From: Monarcha castaneiventris obscurior
Taxonomy: Eukaryota; Chordata; Aves; Passeriformes; Monarchidae
Length of the DNA stretch: 64,000 nt
Direction: 5' to 3'
Assembly (NCBI GenBank): GCA_026261815.1
Contig: JAMPIT010000174.1
Location: forward strand, 7,378,001-7,442,000
The translations under genes were made by a program, and so were the position numbers. The first letter of the stretch is position 1. The number at the start of each line of letters is the position of its first letter. The notes beneath the pieces are model-generated. The model was given only the letters and a program-made list of their open reading frames with translations, was not told the DNA's origin and did not search any database. Of this stretch, positions 24,801-36,800 are shown in pieces.

Positions 24801-27800
24801 ACTTAAAAAATAATCTAAGTGCAACCAGTTCTTGCAGTGAGGCGTGGCTGTCAACAGCCATTTTGGTTTAGGATCCTAGTTCTGTTTCAAGGCAAGCCCA
24901 CTGACTCATCTGTTCTTTGAAATCTTAGCATCTCTCAACTGAAGCAGTTACTGGTAGTGAAACTTCTTAGTCCATATCAGCATGAAGTCAGAAAAAATGG
25001 TGTAAATCACCTCCAGCTCAGTTGATGCTTAAATGCTGAACTTCATATTCAAGTAAACTGTTTTCCTTCCAAAGTCCCTCTCCCAGCCAGGTGGTAATAA
25101 TTGATCAGGGGGAAAGTCAGTAGCTACTTAAATTGCCTCTTGGTGGTACCTGATGTTAGTGGTAGCTCACTGGGAGGTGAGGCAAGTTTGTCAACTTAGG
25201 TGGTGGTTTTAATTAACCTGTTTAACCTCGTCATGAAACAGATGCAGAATGAACAGTTGCAGTCACCATGCAGTCCCTCGTATGATGGAGAGTTGTATTG
25301 TTTTTTGAGGATGATTTGTAACAGGTTTCTCTCCTACAAACAGGCATTGTAGCAGTTCTCTGCATCATGTAGATCAGTAAGACTGAGCTGAAGCAAGAGC
25401 AGATTCCTGATTGTAACATTTCAGTGTAGTAGGACTTTTCAGCAAGTTCTTCAGAGGAAGTGGTGCAAGTACTCCTGATCTTTGCAGAATTCTCAAAATA
25501 TTTACTACTCCTCCAGTTGATTTTCATGCACTGTAAAGAGTGTATCCCATGTTCTGTTGTAGCACAGAGGCATGGATGATAATTTACTTTTTTACTGAAA
25601 TGTCAGTGGTTCGTTCATTAAGTAGATACTAAAGATGTTCCCATTGCACTTTTTTCCCTCTTCAGTTATATTTTTATTGCTGTCATGCAATTATGAGATT
25701 TAAGATGCACAGAGCAGTGTAACTTGTCTTTCTGAGGCAGTAAGAATTTTTTCTTTAAAAGTACCTCATCAGTTACATTCTTTCTCTGGCACTGATTTGT
25801 TAATGAAGTATGAAATATACTTTACACTAAGTTGAGATACTATGCACATATTTCATAATTTGTAAAAAACCTATTCATGCTGCAGATAGTGAAAACCACA
25901 TTTAAAAATAAGTTTTATATGCATGATACAAATTACAATGGTGTTCCTTGATCCATCAATAAATCTTCCATAATGTGGAAACACATTTTTATAAGCAACA
26001 TTGCAATACCTTTTCTTTCAGTTCTGTTCATACGGCAGTCGCTTAATGGGAAGAGGGTACTATGTCTTTGACAGAAGATGGGACCATTTTCGATTCGCAC
26101 TGAACTCCATGGTAGAAAAACACTTGAACTCACAGATGTGGAAGTAAGTGAGATTTTTACACTTGGTGGATCATTTAACATTTTTAATTCTGTAAAATTT
26201 CTAAATTAAACACTCCATGGCCAACGTTTGTAAAATTACCTCTGTACTAAGGTATAGCAGTAGTGTGTACAAATCTTCTCTGTTAAGGTATATACAGCCC
26301 ACCAGAACAATCTCCTAATCTGATGTAAATTTCTGCCAGATTTAGGACTGTTTTTAGTCCCTAAGAATCCAGATTTTTGCTTAGAACTTTGTGCCTTTAT
26401 CATGCCCCTGCATCACCCATTCAGACTTCACTGTGTAAGGCTCATGAGTTGTAAGATAAGGAATTTGATGCACATTTGTCTGTGCATAAGATGGAATATG
26501 ATAGGTTTTTAGTCCATAGTGCCCTTACTGCCTTTGAGATCTTAAAATTCTGATTATTAGTCGCTCCTGAAGCACCTCTGTATCACATATGCAGGTTCCA
26601 AGCACCATAGGCTTTGACTACGCAGATCCATTAAAATTCTAAAATAATAATATGCACTTCTAAAATAAAGTTAATTCTTTTAAAAAAGTAATTGAAAGTT
26701 CATGGCATCTGCAGATAGGATTGTTTTTTGGGGGTATTCTGCTACAGCATATGCATTCTTCTTCCAGTGTAATGACACTAAAGTGCAGTGTTTCATGTCA
26801 CTGTTTATTATCAGGACTGTGTTATGTTCATTGGATGCCAGCCATTAGATAAACAAGGTTTGATTTTTATTTAAATATATTTTTAAAGCGCTAAAGCTTG
26901 GCTTGTCTGACTGACCTGGAAACTTGATGATGACAGTGCCACTGTACTAGGAGATATCGTTTGGAAATGGTTGGTTCTGCCATAAAAGGGCCAATTTTGT
27001 GTCTGTTTAGAGACTGATCATGCTTGATCTGCTTTGTAAATTTATAAACTAGTGTCTGTCACCTTCCACAAATAAAAATATTTTCGTTTCCTTAAATAGG
27101 AAGATTAAAATTTGTTACCTGTTGGCTTTGTTTGTCAGGAGAAGAAATGCTTGGGCATCTGACAAAACATGTACCACTACTAGTACAAACTAGTACAGGA
27201 AACAAAAATAACCTCTCCAGTAGTTATTTGATACCATAAGTAAACAGGCCTCATCCTGCTCCCACTAAATCTGATTTCAAACGTTTTCCCAAATTCTAGC
27301 TGTTTATGTAATCCCTAATATTTTAATGAACTCCAGCCATACTCACTTGTCTGTGTAACACAGGGAGCTGAGAGTGCCTAACCCCTGTTTTATTCCTCTG
27401 TTGTCCTCGACCCTCCTCTGGACTGACCTTTCCCTGTGCTCCCCAAGCAGGGCTGGGTGTGAGGCTGCTGTTCTATAGCTCTGCAGCTGTGGCCAGAGGT
27501 ACAGGGGTGCAGGGCCGTGTTTTCAGAACTGTGACATTAACAAAGCACTTCTATCCCTAGTTCTCAAAGTACTTTGCAAAGGTGGGTATGAATTGTTAGT
27601 CCTTCTTTAAAAGTGACCTGAGGAACTGCTCTGATGAGCAGCTTTGTTTGCATAGCAAGTGGCAGGCAGTAGGACTTCTTCATTTCTGGCACCATGGACT
27701 GTATGTAATCCCTTATGTAACTGTGCCATAAACAGTGTTCTGGCCAACAGTCTCCATAGGAGGAATACCTGGAGAGAACACTTGTAATTAGGATTTGATT

Positions 27801-30800
27801 TGTGATAAAACAGCACACCCAGAGCTGCTCTTTTACTGTGCTATGTGAGGGCAAGAGTAAGCCTTTAAAAATGGGAAAGGTGTCAGTAGGAAGGATAACA
27901 AGGACAGAATTATGGGGCTGTACAGCTTCTTAGCAAAGAGAAATAGATTAAACTGAATTAAATTTAAGTCTAAATAATGGGAAAACCTCACATAATGGTT
28001 TTCCAAGAGACATTATGAAGGTCTGATTCTTTGATAACACTACACTACATAAAATAATAGATGATGGCTGAATGGAAAGGAATTTGAATACATCCTGCTA
28101 ATTTCACAGGTAATATTATTAGATTTTCTTCTCAGAAGAGTATTCAGCTGTTTATAAAGCTTATCAAGCTCTGTTTAATACTTTGTCAATTTTTCAATAT
28201 CAGTGAAAACTAATCAATAATTTACCTGTTTAATCCCATCTAACCAGCTCTCAAATGAGCTGTTGAGAATAGCACTGCATTTGGAAAGAGATGGTCTTTC
28301 CTCTTTTAACTCAGTGATTAATTGCTTCACAACCCCTCAGATTGGCTCATTTACTGCCTTAATGAAATCTAACCTGTGAGTTTAGGTTGATATTGAAACT
28401 GTTCCACAGCTTGAACTTTGAAGCAAAACATACGCAATTAATGAAACATAGTGACTAGGATATGTATAGATGCCAGTGTCAGGCATTTTAGTTGCATTTT
28501 TTAATTGTTTGGTAAAATAAGAGAGGGAAAAAGGAAATTAAATTTGTAATAATGTGTTTAAATTGTAATCCTGTGCACTTAATTGCTGTATGTGATTGGT
28601 AGAATAGAATAAGAATCAAAATTATAATGAACTAGGTTTGCCTTTTTGAATAAGTTAGTCCTTTGTGGAAATTATTTCCTATCTGCATTATTTGGATGGA
28701 GTTTTTTATGTATCTAAATCCCTTCTTCTTTTTTTTTCCTTTCCTTTTCTATTTAGGAAAATTCCTCCTGCGGCAGACAGTCCCATGCCTTCTGCAGCAG
28801 CACATGTCTCCACTCCTTTTCCAGCATCAGTCTTACAGCCCTTCAGCAACCCCAGTGCGGTGTATATTCCTTCAACACCTATCAGTTCAAGAATCACTTC
28901 TTCTTACATAATGACATCAGCCATGTTATCAAATGCAGCCTTTGTGACAACGGCAGAGACGAATTCCATTATGTCACACACCACAGCTTTTCCTCACGTG
29001 GCTGCAAGCCTAAGTATCATGGACTCAACTTTTAAGGCACCATCAGCTGTGTCACCAGTGCCAGCAGTCATCCCTTCCCCATCCCACAAGCCATCCAAAA
29101 CAAAAACCAGCAAATCCTCAAAAGTGAAAGACCTGTCATCACGGAGTGATGAGTCTTCAAGTAACAAAAAGAAAAAGCCGCAGTCGTCGTCTTCATCGTC
29201 GTCATCGTCCTCATTATCTTTGCAGACATCTCCCTCGTCTTCATTTTCAGGGTCCCACAAAAAGAACTGTGTCCTGAACCCCAGTTCAACGTTGAACTCC
29301 TATCAGGCGACATCCTCCTATAACAGTGTGTCTGTGCACAATACCAATAATGGAACAAGCCCACTCAGTGCCAAATCGGAGCCCTCAGGACGGACTTCAT
29401 TGTCAAGTAGTTCAACAGACTCAGTGAAACACATGAGCATGGTAGTGAGCAGTATTGACTCTTCTAATCTGTCTGTATCTTCTCTTGTGCACCACTCAGG
29501 GGACCACTCCCTGGGAGCACATAATGCAGTGTCTTCTCTACCCCTTTCTTTTGACAAATCAGAAGGAAAAAAACGTAAAAACTCTAGTTCTAGTAGCAAA
29601 GCCTGTAAAATCACTAAAATGCCTGGTATGAATAGTGTTCATAGAAAGAGCACTGCCAACCTTATTTCTGCGGTGCCAGATCCTACAAGCAGCTCCATCT
29701 CTCGGCAGGTAAGGGATTCTTCCAGTTATTTTTTTGCAGATCATGTCTGACTCCCTTGAAATATTTCATGCATTATGAAAAGAAAATACTGCATTTGCTT
29801 CAGATTGGTTTTCATCACACAACTTACTTTCTAGGTTAATACAGAAACGTATTTGTATTTGTTTTGTACCAGTCACAGAAAGATGTTTTGAGAGTTAAAA
29901 AAGCTATACATATATATATACCCACACACTTTCTCAAGATATTTTTATGAGATTTTTTATTCAATTATAAAAGTAGCTATTTGTATATCTGAAAGTAAAA
30001 TCGAATGTCCAGAATGGAAAAGTAATTTTTAGAAAAAATATTTTTTCTTAATTCTCATCTCTCTGAAATAAATTGTGTTATTGAAACAGGAAGATGAGAG
30101 TCAGAATTTCTGTTTGTTTCTTTTCCCAAACTGGTTCATTTCCTAATGTTATGCAAGTCTCTTCATATCTCTTCTGTAAAATACATCTACCTTTCTCCTG
30201 GGGTGTGTGTGAGGTGCCTGAACTCAGATGTTGTTTTCTGTTTGAAACTAGAAAAATTAAGAAATTAAGGTCTTAACCAGATGACCTTTAGTGGACATTT
30301 GGTTATCTTTTTTAGTGTACATGTGTTCACAGAATATTGAAGTCAGTGCAGCAGATAAGGTAACACATGCTCGCTTCATTGACAGCAACAGAGCTTTGGC
30401 TTCTCTTTCAGTGGTGCTATATAAGGACAAAAGTATATGTGAAGTGAGATCTGGTGGGAAAACTGCCAATACGACCTTTATAATGATCTACTGTTTCATT
30501 CTGCTACTGTGTGCAGTGCACACAACACAACTCTTGGCCCTGGCATCTGGAAGACAAAGCCATAGAAAATAGGACACCTCAGAGAATCCAGAGAAGGTAG
30601 CTTAGGAATTTTTTTTTTTTTTTTTTTTTTTTTGCTTGTGAAACTCTTATTTCCTAAGGATATTGCTCATACAAACAGGTAGAATTTGGAAAAGAAGATG
30701 GTAAGGGCAAAGCAATCCATAAGTAATATGGCAGAAATGGGAGAGGAAAAAAGGAATCAATGAATCCTAAAGCTGGTATAGGAGACAGAATGAAGGTCTC

Positions 30801-33800
30801 AAAGAATGGCCTAGCAGGTATATTTCTCTTTTCTACTTCTAGCAGAGGTACAACAGAGGTGACTTGTTTGGCTTTTTAAAATGGGTAGTGGGCATTGTCT
30901 TTCTATTGTAAGCCTCTTAAATGTGTCTTGCAATCAGAACTGATCTTCAAGTAACTGAAGTCAGCAGAGGATGCTGTAAATTCTTCCTTCTGTCACACAA
31001 TCTGATTTTTGAAACATGTGTGCCCAGAAAGATTAAATTGCCCTGAGGTTTATGGTGTCAAATGGAAAGAAAAAGTAAGTACAAATTGGTACAAACATGG
31101 GTAATAGGAAATGGATTGTATCATCTTTTCACAGGACATAGACTGTATCTGCAGCTAATGCAGTATGAGGAAATCTTATGGCTGCATGCAGGAGGTTCTG
31201 AGTTCAAATTCTGAGCCCCCTTGGGATCAAATCTGTTCCTGTGTGTCATTCCTGTTTCAGTTTATGATGTATTTCATCATGTTGCACAATAATAGAAGTA
31301 AATAAACCAAAAGGAATCAATCAGAGGTCTTTGCTGAATATTTGTAAAAATGTTACAAATTTGTGACTAATATTTTTTTCTTAAGTAAGAGGTTAAATAT
31401 TTGTAACAAGTGTTACCATATAAAGATATTTAAACATGTTTTATATATGTATGTGTCCAGGTGCATACATATGTATATATATATGTATACATGCATATAT
31501 GTGTATGTATATATCTAAAAGTTGGTCACACTTTCATCTTACACTGCTGGTTTTTGGAGCTACAGCAGTAGTCAAAAATAGGAGGTAGAATGGAGTTAAT
31601 TGTATTTCAGAAGTCTGTCTGGCAGCTAATTGTCTTTGTGACAAGGATACTGTATGCAATACAAAATAAATGGAATTTGTACCCATTTAAGCATATGGGT
31701 CAACAAATATGACATACTCTTCATGGGTTTATTAAAGCTCTGGAGAATACAATACCTAAATTCCCTTTTAAGCTGTGCTGTTTGACTTGCTGTGTTCTAG
31801 AAATGCAATTGCAGTAAAAATCCAACCCAAAAAAATGGTGTGGCTTAAAATCTTGTTCCTGTTCCTTCATGTAATGTGGCAAATTAAAGAGACTAAGCAC
31901 AGCAGTGGTTGATAGGCTCAGGTATAGTTTTCTTATTTAATTCAGCTGTGGACTGGATAGATAGTAACTGGAAGTGTTAACCATTGGGTTTTGAAGTACA
32001 GTTTATTTTTAAAAGAGACTGGGGGGAAAAAAAGGATTTGAGTTTTGAGCTCACACTAATACTTTTGAAATGGTGTTTCCCATCATTAAAGACCCAAGAC
32101 ATCTTGGAACCTTTCTTTCATTTCAGGGTGCTGTACCTGTTCAGCCTGTGTGACTATTTCTCCATTAAAAAGGAGGACATGTATTTATTATGAAGGGTTT
32201 TATGAATGCTGTAATAGTGTATGTAGAGAAGAAAGGTTTGCAGGTGTGTCCCAATATTCTGAATGGCTAGGAAAGATGCAAGTTAAGATTTATATGTTGA
32301 AGAATGTTATCTTCTAGAGAACAGCTGTGGAAGGCAAAACAGCAAGCTGAAGGGAGCAGGACCCATCCTTTTAATCTTTGTGCTCCATGGGAGCACCTTC
32401 AAAACTGGCTGTAAATAAAAACTTTAAACATTTATTCTGGACAGAATGTGAACAGAGAACACTGTTTCAAAAAATCTCTGTGTGAGAAAGGGCAAATGTG
32501 GAGAGGAAGAGAGAGGCTACCTTTCACTCTACATGAAATGGCAAAATAACAAACAATGCTGCGGAAGGGAAGGAGAAAGCTGCTCTTGTGAAGGCCCTGC
32601 CAGCCAATGCCACAGCCCCACCAAGTCAGTGGGAAACTGGCTACTGCCTTTCTCACTCTTTAGAAGACAGGTCTTGCTGCCTCTCCGTCAAAGGATTAAA
32701 GTGATGTTCCTTGAAGTCAGTGACTTTGTAAACAAGTATTCATGCTGCAGTCATCTACTATTTGCAGACAGGTATCCATGGTTAATTTTTATCAGTCTGG
32801 TAACCCCTGAGGAACTACTCCTCTGACTCAACAGCTGCGTCCCTTCTTGTATCGCAGCAGAATTACCTACTCCATGTTTACAGGTCATTGTAGAAAAACT
32901 TACGGCAGTCTGCTCTTGCAGAGTGCTGTAAACCCACAAACATTGAAACAAGCAGATTGAATATAGCAATATTGTAGCTAAGTACTTTTTAAATGTATGT
33001 ATGTGTGCTACAATTTACACTCATTCCCAGTGAGATTCTCTGATGCAGTAAATGGATACAAATGCAAATTTGAACCTCTGGAGTTTGGTTCTTGTGATTA
33101 ATATTTGCTTTATTGAGCAATGATATGTGGAAGAGAATTGAATAACTTAGGCCATGCTCTTGTGCTTGGCCACTTGGTTTAAGCTCCCCAGGAGTAGGGA
33201 AGCTTTCCTGGGGAGGATCCCATGACGTCGAGCACTCTGTGCTTTCTGAATAGATGCTCTAAGTGACTCCAGTAACTAGAGAAACCAGTATTTCAGTCTA
33301 GAGAGGTGGGGGGTTACAGTTTATATTCCCTCAGCAACTGTTTTGTGTGTTATTTTCTGACCTGTAACAGTATTTATGTGCCTTTTAGGACTATTTAAAG
33401 TATACAGGCTCTGAGAAATAATGATGATTCTATCTGAAGCGTATCTTTTGCAATAGCAAAATACTTGTGTTCCAAATGCAACGTGATTAGTACCACGCTC
33501 CATAGGAAAATGAAGGCCATCACCAGCATCTGAGTTCAACTGACAAATACACCTCTCAATACTGCTCAATTAATGTTTTTCAGATTGGAAAAAATAGCAG
33601 TGTAGCTTTGTCACAATCCAGTCCTTCGAGTACATCAAACCCAGTACACAACAGACAAGTAAGTTGCTTTAAAAAAAGTGTACTTAAGTGGTCTGTAAGC
33701 AGTTTTTAAACATTTTGTACTATAAAACCTTAAAATATAATTTCTTTATGAATACAGTTCTTTATAGAAGCTGCCTTTCAGTGAACTAATACTAGATTTC

Positions 33801-36800
33801 TCCTTCCATGTAATTTTCTTCCAGCTATTTTCCCATCCAGGAATTATGAATTACAAATTTTTGCTTGTTTTTTCCCCACCTGTATTATGGCTCAGGTTGG
33901 CTCATGTGCTGCTCACTGGCTGTTGCTTTGGTGATAGAGGCTCAGCAGCAGCAGCAGATCTCTGTTAGTCTTTCTATCCAACTTCTCCTGCTGAGCAAGA
34001 TGGCACAGCAGTCCCCAGACTGGCACAGGAGGGACAGCATTTAAAAATAGGCCAGAAATGAAGCAGCAAAGGGAGAACAGAAACAGGACAGAGATGAGGT
34101 GCTTGACTATTCAGAGAAGCTAAAAGGATAACTAACCCATGTGTAATGTGAGTTCTTCTTAGTCTGCAAGTTGGATAATGATAATAAATGCTGTAACTCA
34201 GCTTTTTTGATCCAGCCCTCATCTGTCTGGAGGACTGATACACTAGTTTGTTTTAATATGGTCCCTACTATATGACTCTCCAAGTCGAGTACTTTATCAA
34301 GAATTTAATGTCAAGTTCTTTAGTGTGAAAAGGTTTCCCACCTCAGCAAGGTATAGTCAGAGGTAATCCAGAGGATTTTTCTATATAACCAGCATCTTAA
34401 AAGTCTGTTATGTATTCTGGCTAAATTATGCATGAATAGTTATTCCAAATGGTTGTGCTGCTTAGTTTCTGCTGTGTCGACACAGGAAAAGAATGGTAAT
34501 GATAACCCGCCACTGTATGCCCATTCAAAATACTCTGAATCACTCATATCTTGAGATAAGCTGCCAAACAGTTAATTTTTTTTTCTCTCACTGCTGAATG
34601 CAAAGCAATATATGTATGGAAAAACTGCTCTGAAGGGAAAAAAGTGGAAAGTTTCTTCATACTTCTAGGGAGTGGCATTTCCCTGTGTGAGACACTGTCA
34701 TCCAACTGCCAGTGACAAACTGTTCTGAAGTGCAAAATTGTTTTTGTTGTAACATCTTGCTCCTGTGTTAGTATAACATACACACTACCCGAGGAGCAGA
34801 ACTTGTTGGGATCTGTTGCCTAGATCCCATGGGAAAAACTTAAGGGTACAAAACATTAATTTTCTGTCAGCTCTATGTAAACTGAGATTATTGCAGAGCT
34901 TTTCAGCTGCCTGTTTTCATAACTTTATCAAAAATAGAAGTGTTTGCTTGTTTTAAGCCCCACAAACTCTTTATTAAAAAAAATATTTCTGTCAGTTTGG
35001 TAGTTGAATGTGAAGCTCAAAGTACAAATTCGAAAAAAATCAAGTTGATACTGAGTTTTATTAAACTTTTTTTTTTTTAAACTTACACATGATTTTAGTA
35101 TTTGGAACCATGATTAATGATTCCCTATTTAATAAATGCTTGTCACTGTCAAATCTGAGCTGCTATCTGAGCTCAATCTAGCAATTGAGTAGTCTCTAAA
35201 TTAAATTTCTGTCTTAAACTGTGCTGTAATATTTCATTATAAAGGTGTTAATAATGAGGTAACAATAAGTGGATCTACAAGTACATGCTGTGTCAGTAAA
35301 GATATTACTGTGGAAGCTGAGCTCTCTTGTTTTGAATGTTAGTCTTGCTATAACCACGATAATCAGGGAGTCCAAGTGAAGCAAGGTCTGTAGGCAGAGA
35401 CAATCTCTGCTATACACCAGGGTTTATAGTTGGAAAAATCTGGCAAGTTTTCATGAATACATCACAACAACAGACTTCTAACAATGCAGTTGGAAGCAGA
35501 GTTGCAGCTGCCAAGCTAAATGTGCATATGGAGCAGTTCCTCTGGACTGCCTCCACTGTGTTCCCTGGCCAGGCAACCTGGTGGGGCTGTCTGCTGGTGC
35601 AGAGGGGGAGCCAAAGGAAGGAGAAGATGGTTGTTCTCAAGAGAAGGGAGAGAGGTCCCTAACTCATCACAAGGTTGGGTGGCTGGATGAGAATGTGGCA
35701 TTTGGAAAACTGTGTAACGCTGTAACCCCGGTGTTGTTTGCGCCTGTGACGGCCCGGCGCAGTCTGGCTGGGAGAGTTCCCGCTGCCTTCCCAAAGCAGC
35801 CGGAGTGAGAGCACACACGGCAGTGCTCTGAAAGTCACCTCCCACCCATCTCTGAGTGCTTCTCACTCCGTGGTGGGCTGTGAGCTGAAGGTGGCCTGTG
35901 GTTGTTTCGATGTCACAGGAGTAGTTCCTTTTGGTCATTTGCTCCGTGTGTTGAAGTTCACTCAGGTACTTCTGTGGGACTGGTGGATCATGAGAATTGT
36001 TGTGGGCCTGTCAGTTCTCTCCCATTGCATTAAACTTCATCAGGTTAAACTCAAATGGATCCTTCTCAATTAATGTTTAATGTGAATATTGCTACCTCTC
36101 TTTGAGGCCTGAACTAGGGATTGTATACATAAAAGCATGCCTGTTTTTCCAACTATTGTTGCTTTAGTAAAAGAAATACTACTTTTCCCTATAAAAGCTA
36201 CTTGGACTTTAAAAAAATTAATGGAATGGTAGTTTTATAGTCAAATTATTTGTGCCTATTTGTATTAAAAGTTTGTTTTCTCCAGATTTTATCCTTGTTC
36301 TAGGTTTTTAACTAATCAAGTGTTTTTGTCTTCATAGTGCTTTTAGGTGCCTGAAAGTGTTAACACTTCAAGACCTCAGTATGCGGTGGTTTTTAAATAC
36401 TGAGTAACTAGATCATTTTATTAAGGGAAGGTGACAACGTGTATGCTGTGTGAGGATTCCTTGTGCATGAAAACATGCTGTGTAGAGGAAAAGATTCTTC
36501 AGAGTTGTCGTCTAATTGCTGCTCTTTATTTGTAACGATAACCAAGTTAATGAACATGAGATTCACCAAAGGTTACTAAAATCAGACCGTTCCAAAAGGA
36601 AATATGCTGTTTATTCAAAGCAGTTCCTTTTCTTAAAGGTCTACTGTAGTCAGTAAACAGGGAGGCAATTTAGTTCAGGGACTTGAAATAAATTCCTGCT
36701 TTGAGTACTGTCAGCCACAGACTTTATTGAAGTGTTTTATACCAAAAAACATTGTTTGATTTTGAACCTGGCTCTGGTTTCTCTTTTAGAAGACATCAAA

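Larger units (their letters stand above)
29709..33583 (+). other. ATXN7L1: ATXN7L1 intron, 3.9 kb, with simple repeats
   Basis: AT-rich intron with a 25-T run at 30609-30633 and a TATG/CATA-rich microsatellite at about 31441-31515. A weak B-box-like phrase (GAGTTCAAATTCTGAG near 31199) may mark another old SINE but was not strong enough to enter. No exon was recognised. The acceptor TTTCAG ends at 33583. Confidence 0.75.

Noticed and set aside
28665..28756. Upstream extension of the large ATXN7L1 exon from the ATG at 28665
   Set aside because: The segment includes the polypyrimidine tract and branch region of the acceptor; homology begins only after the AG at 28755-28756.
31160..31260. Possible second MIR-like SINE with a B-box-like phrase
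   Set aside because: Only one short phrase fits; the body lacks the further motifs seen at 7563-7700.
33944..33956. CAG run as a possible polyglutamine or triplet-expansion site
   Set aside because: Only four units and intronic; no coding frame of ATXN7L1 crosses it.
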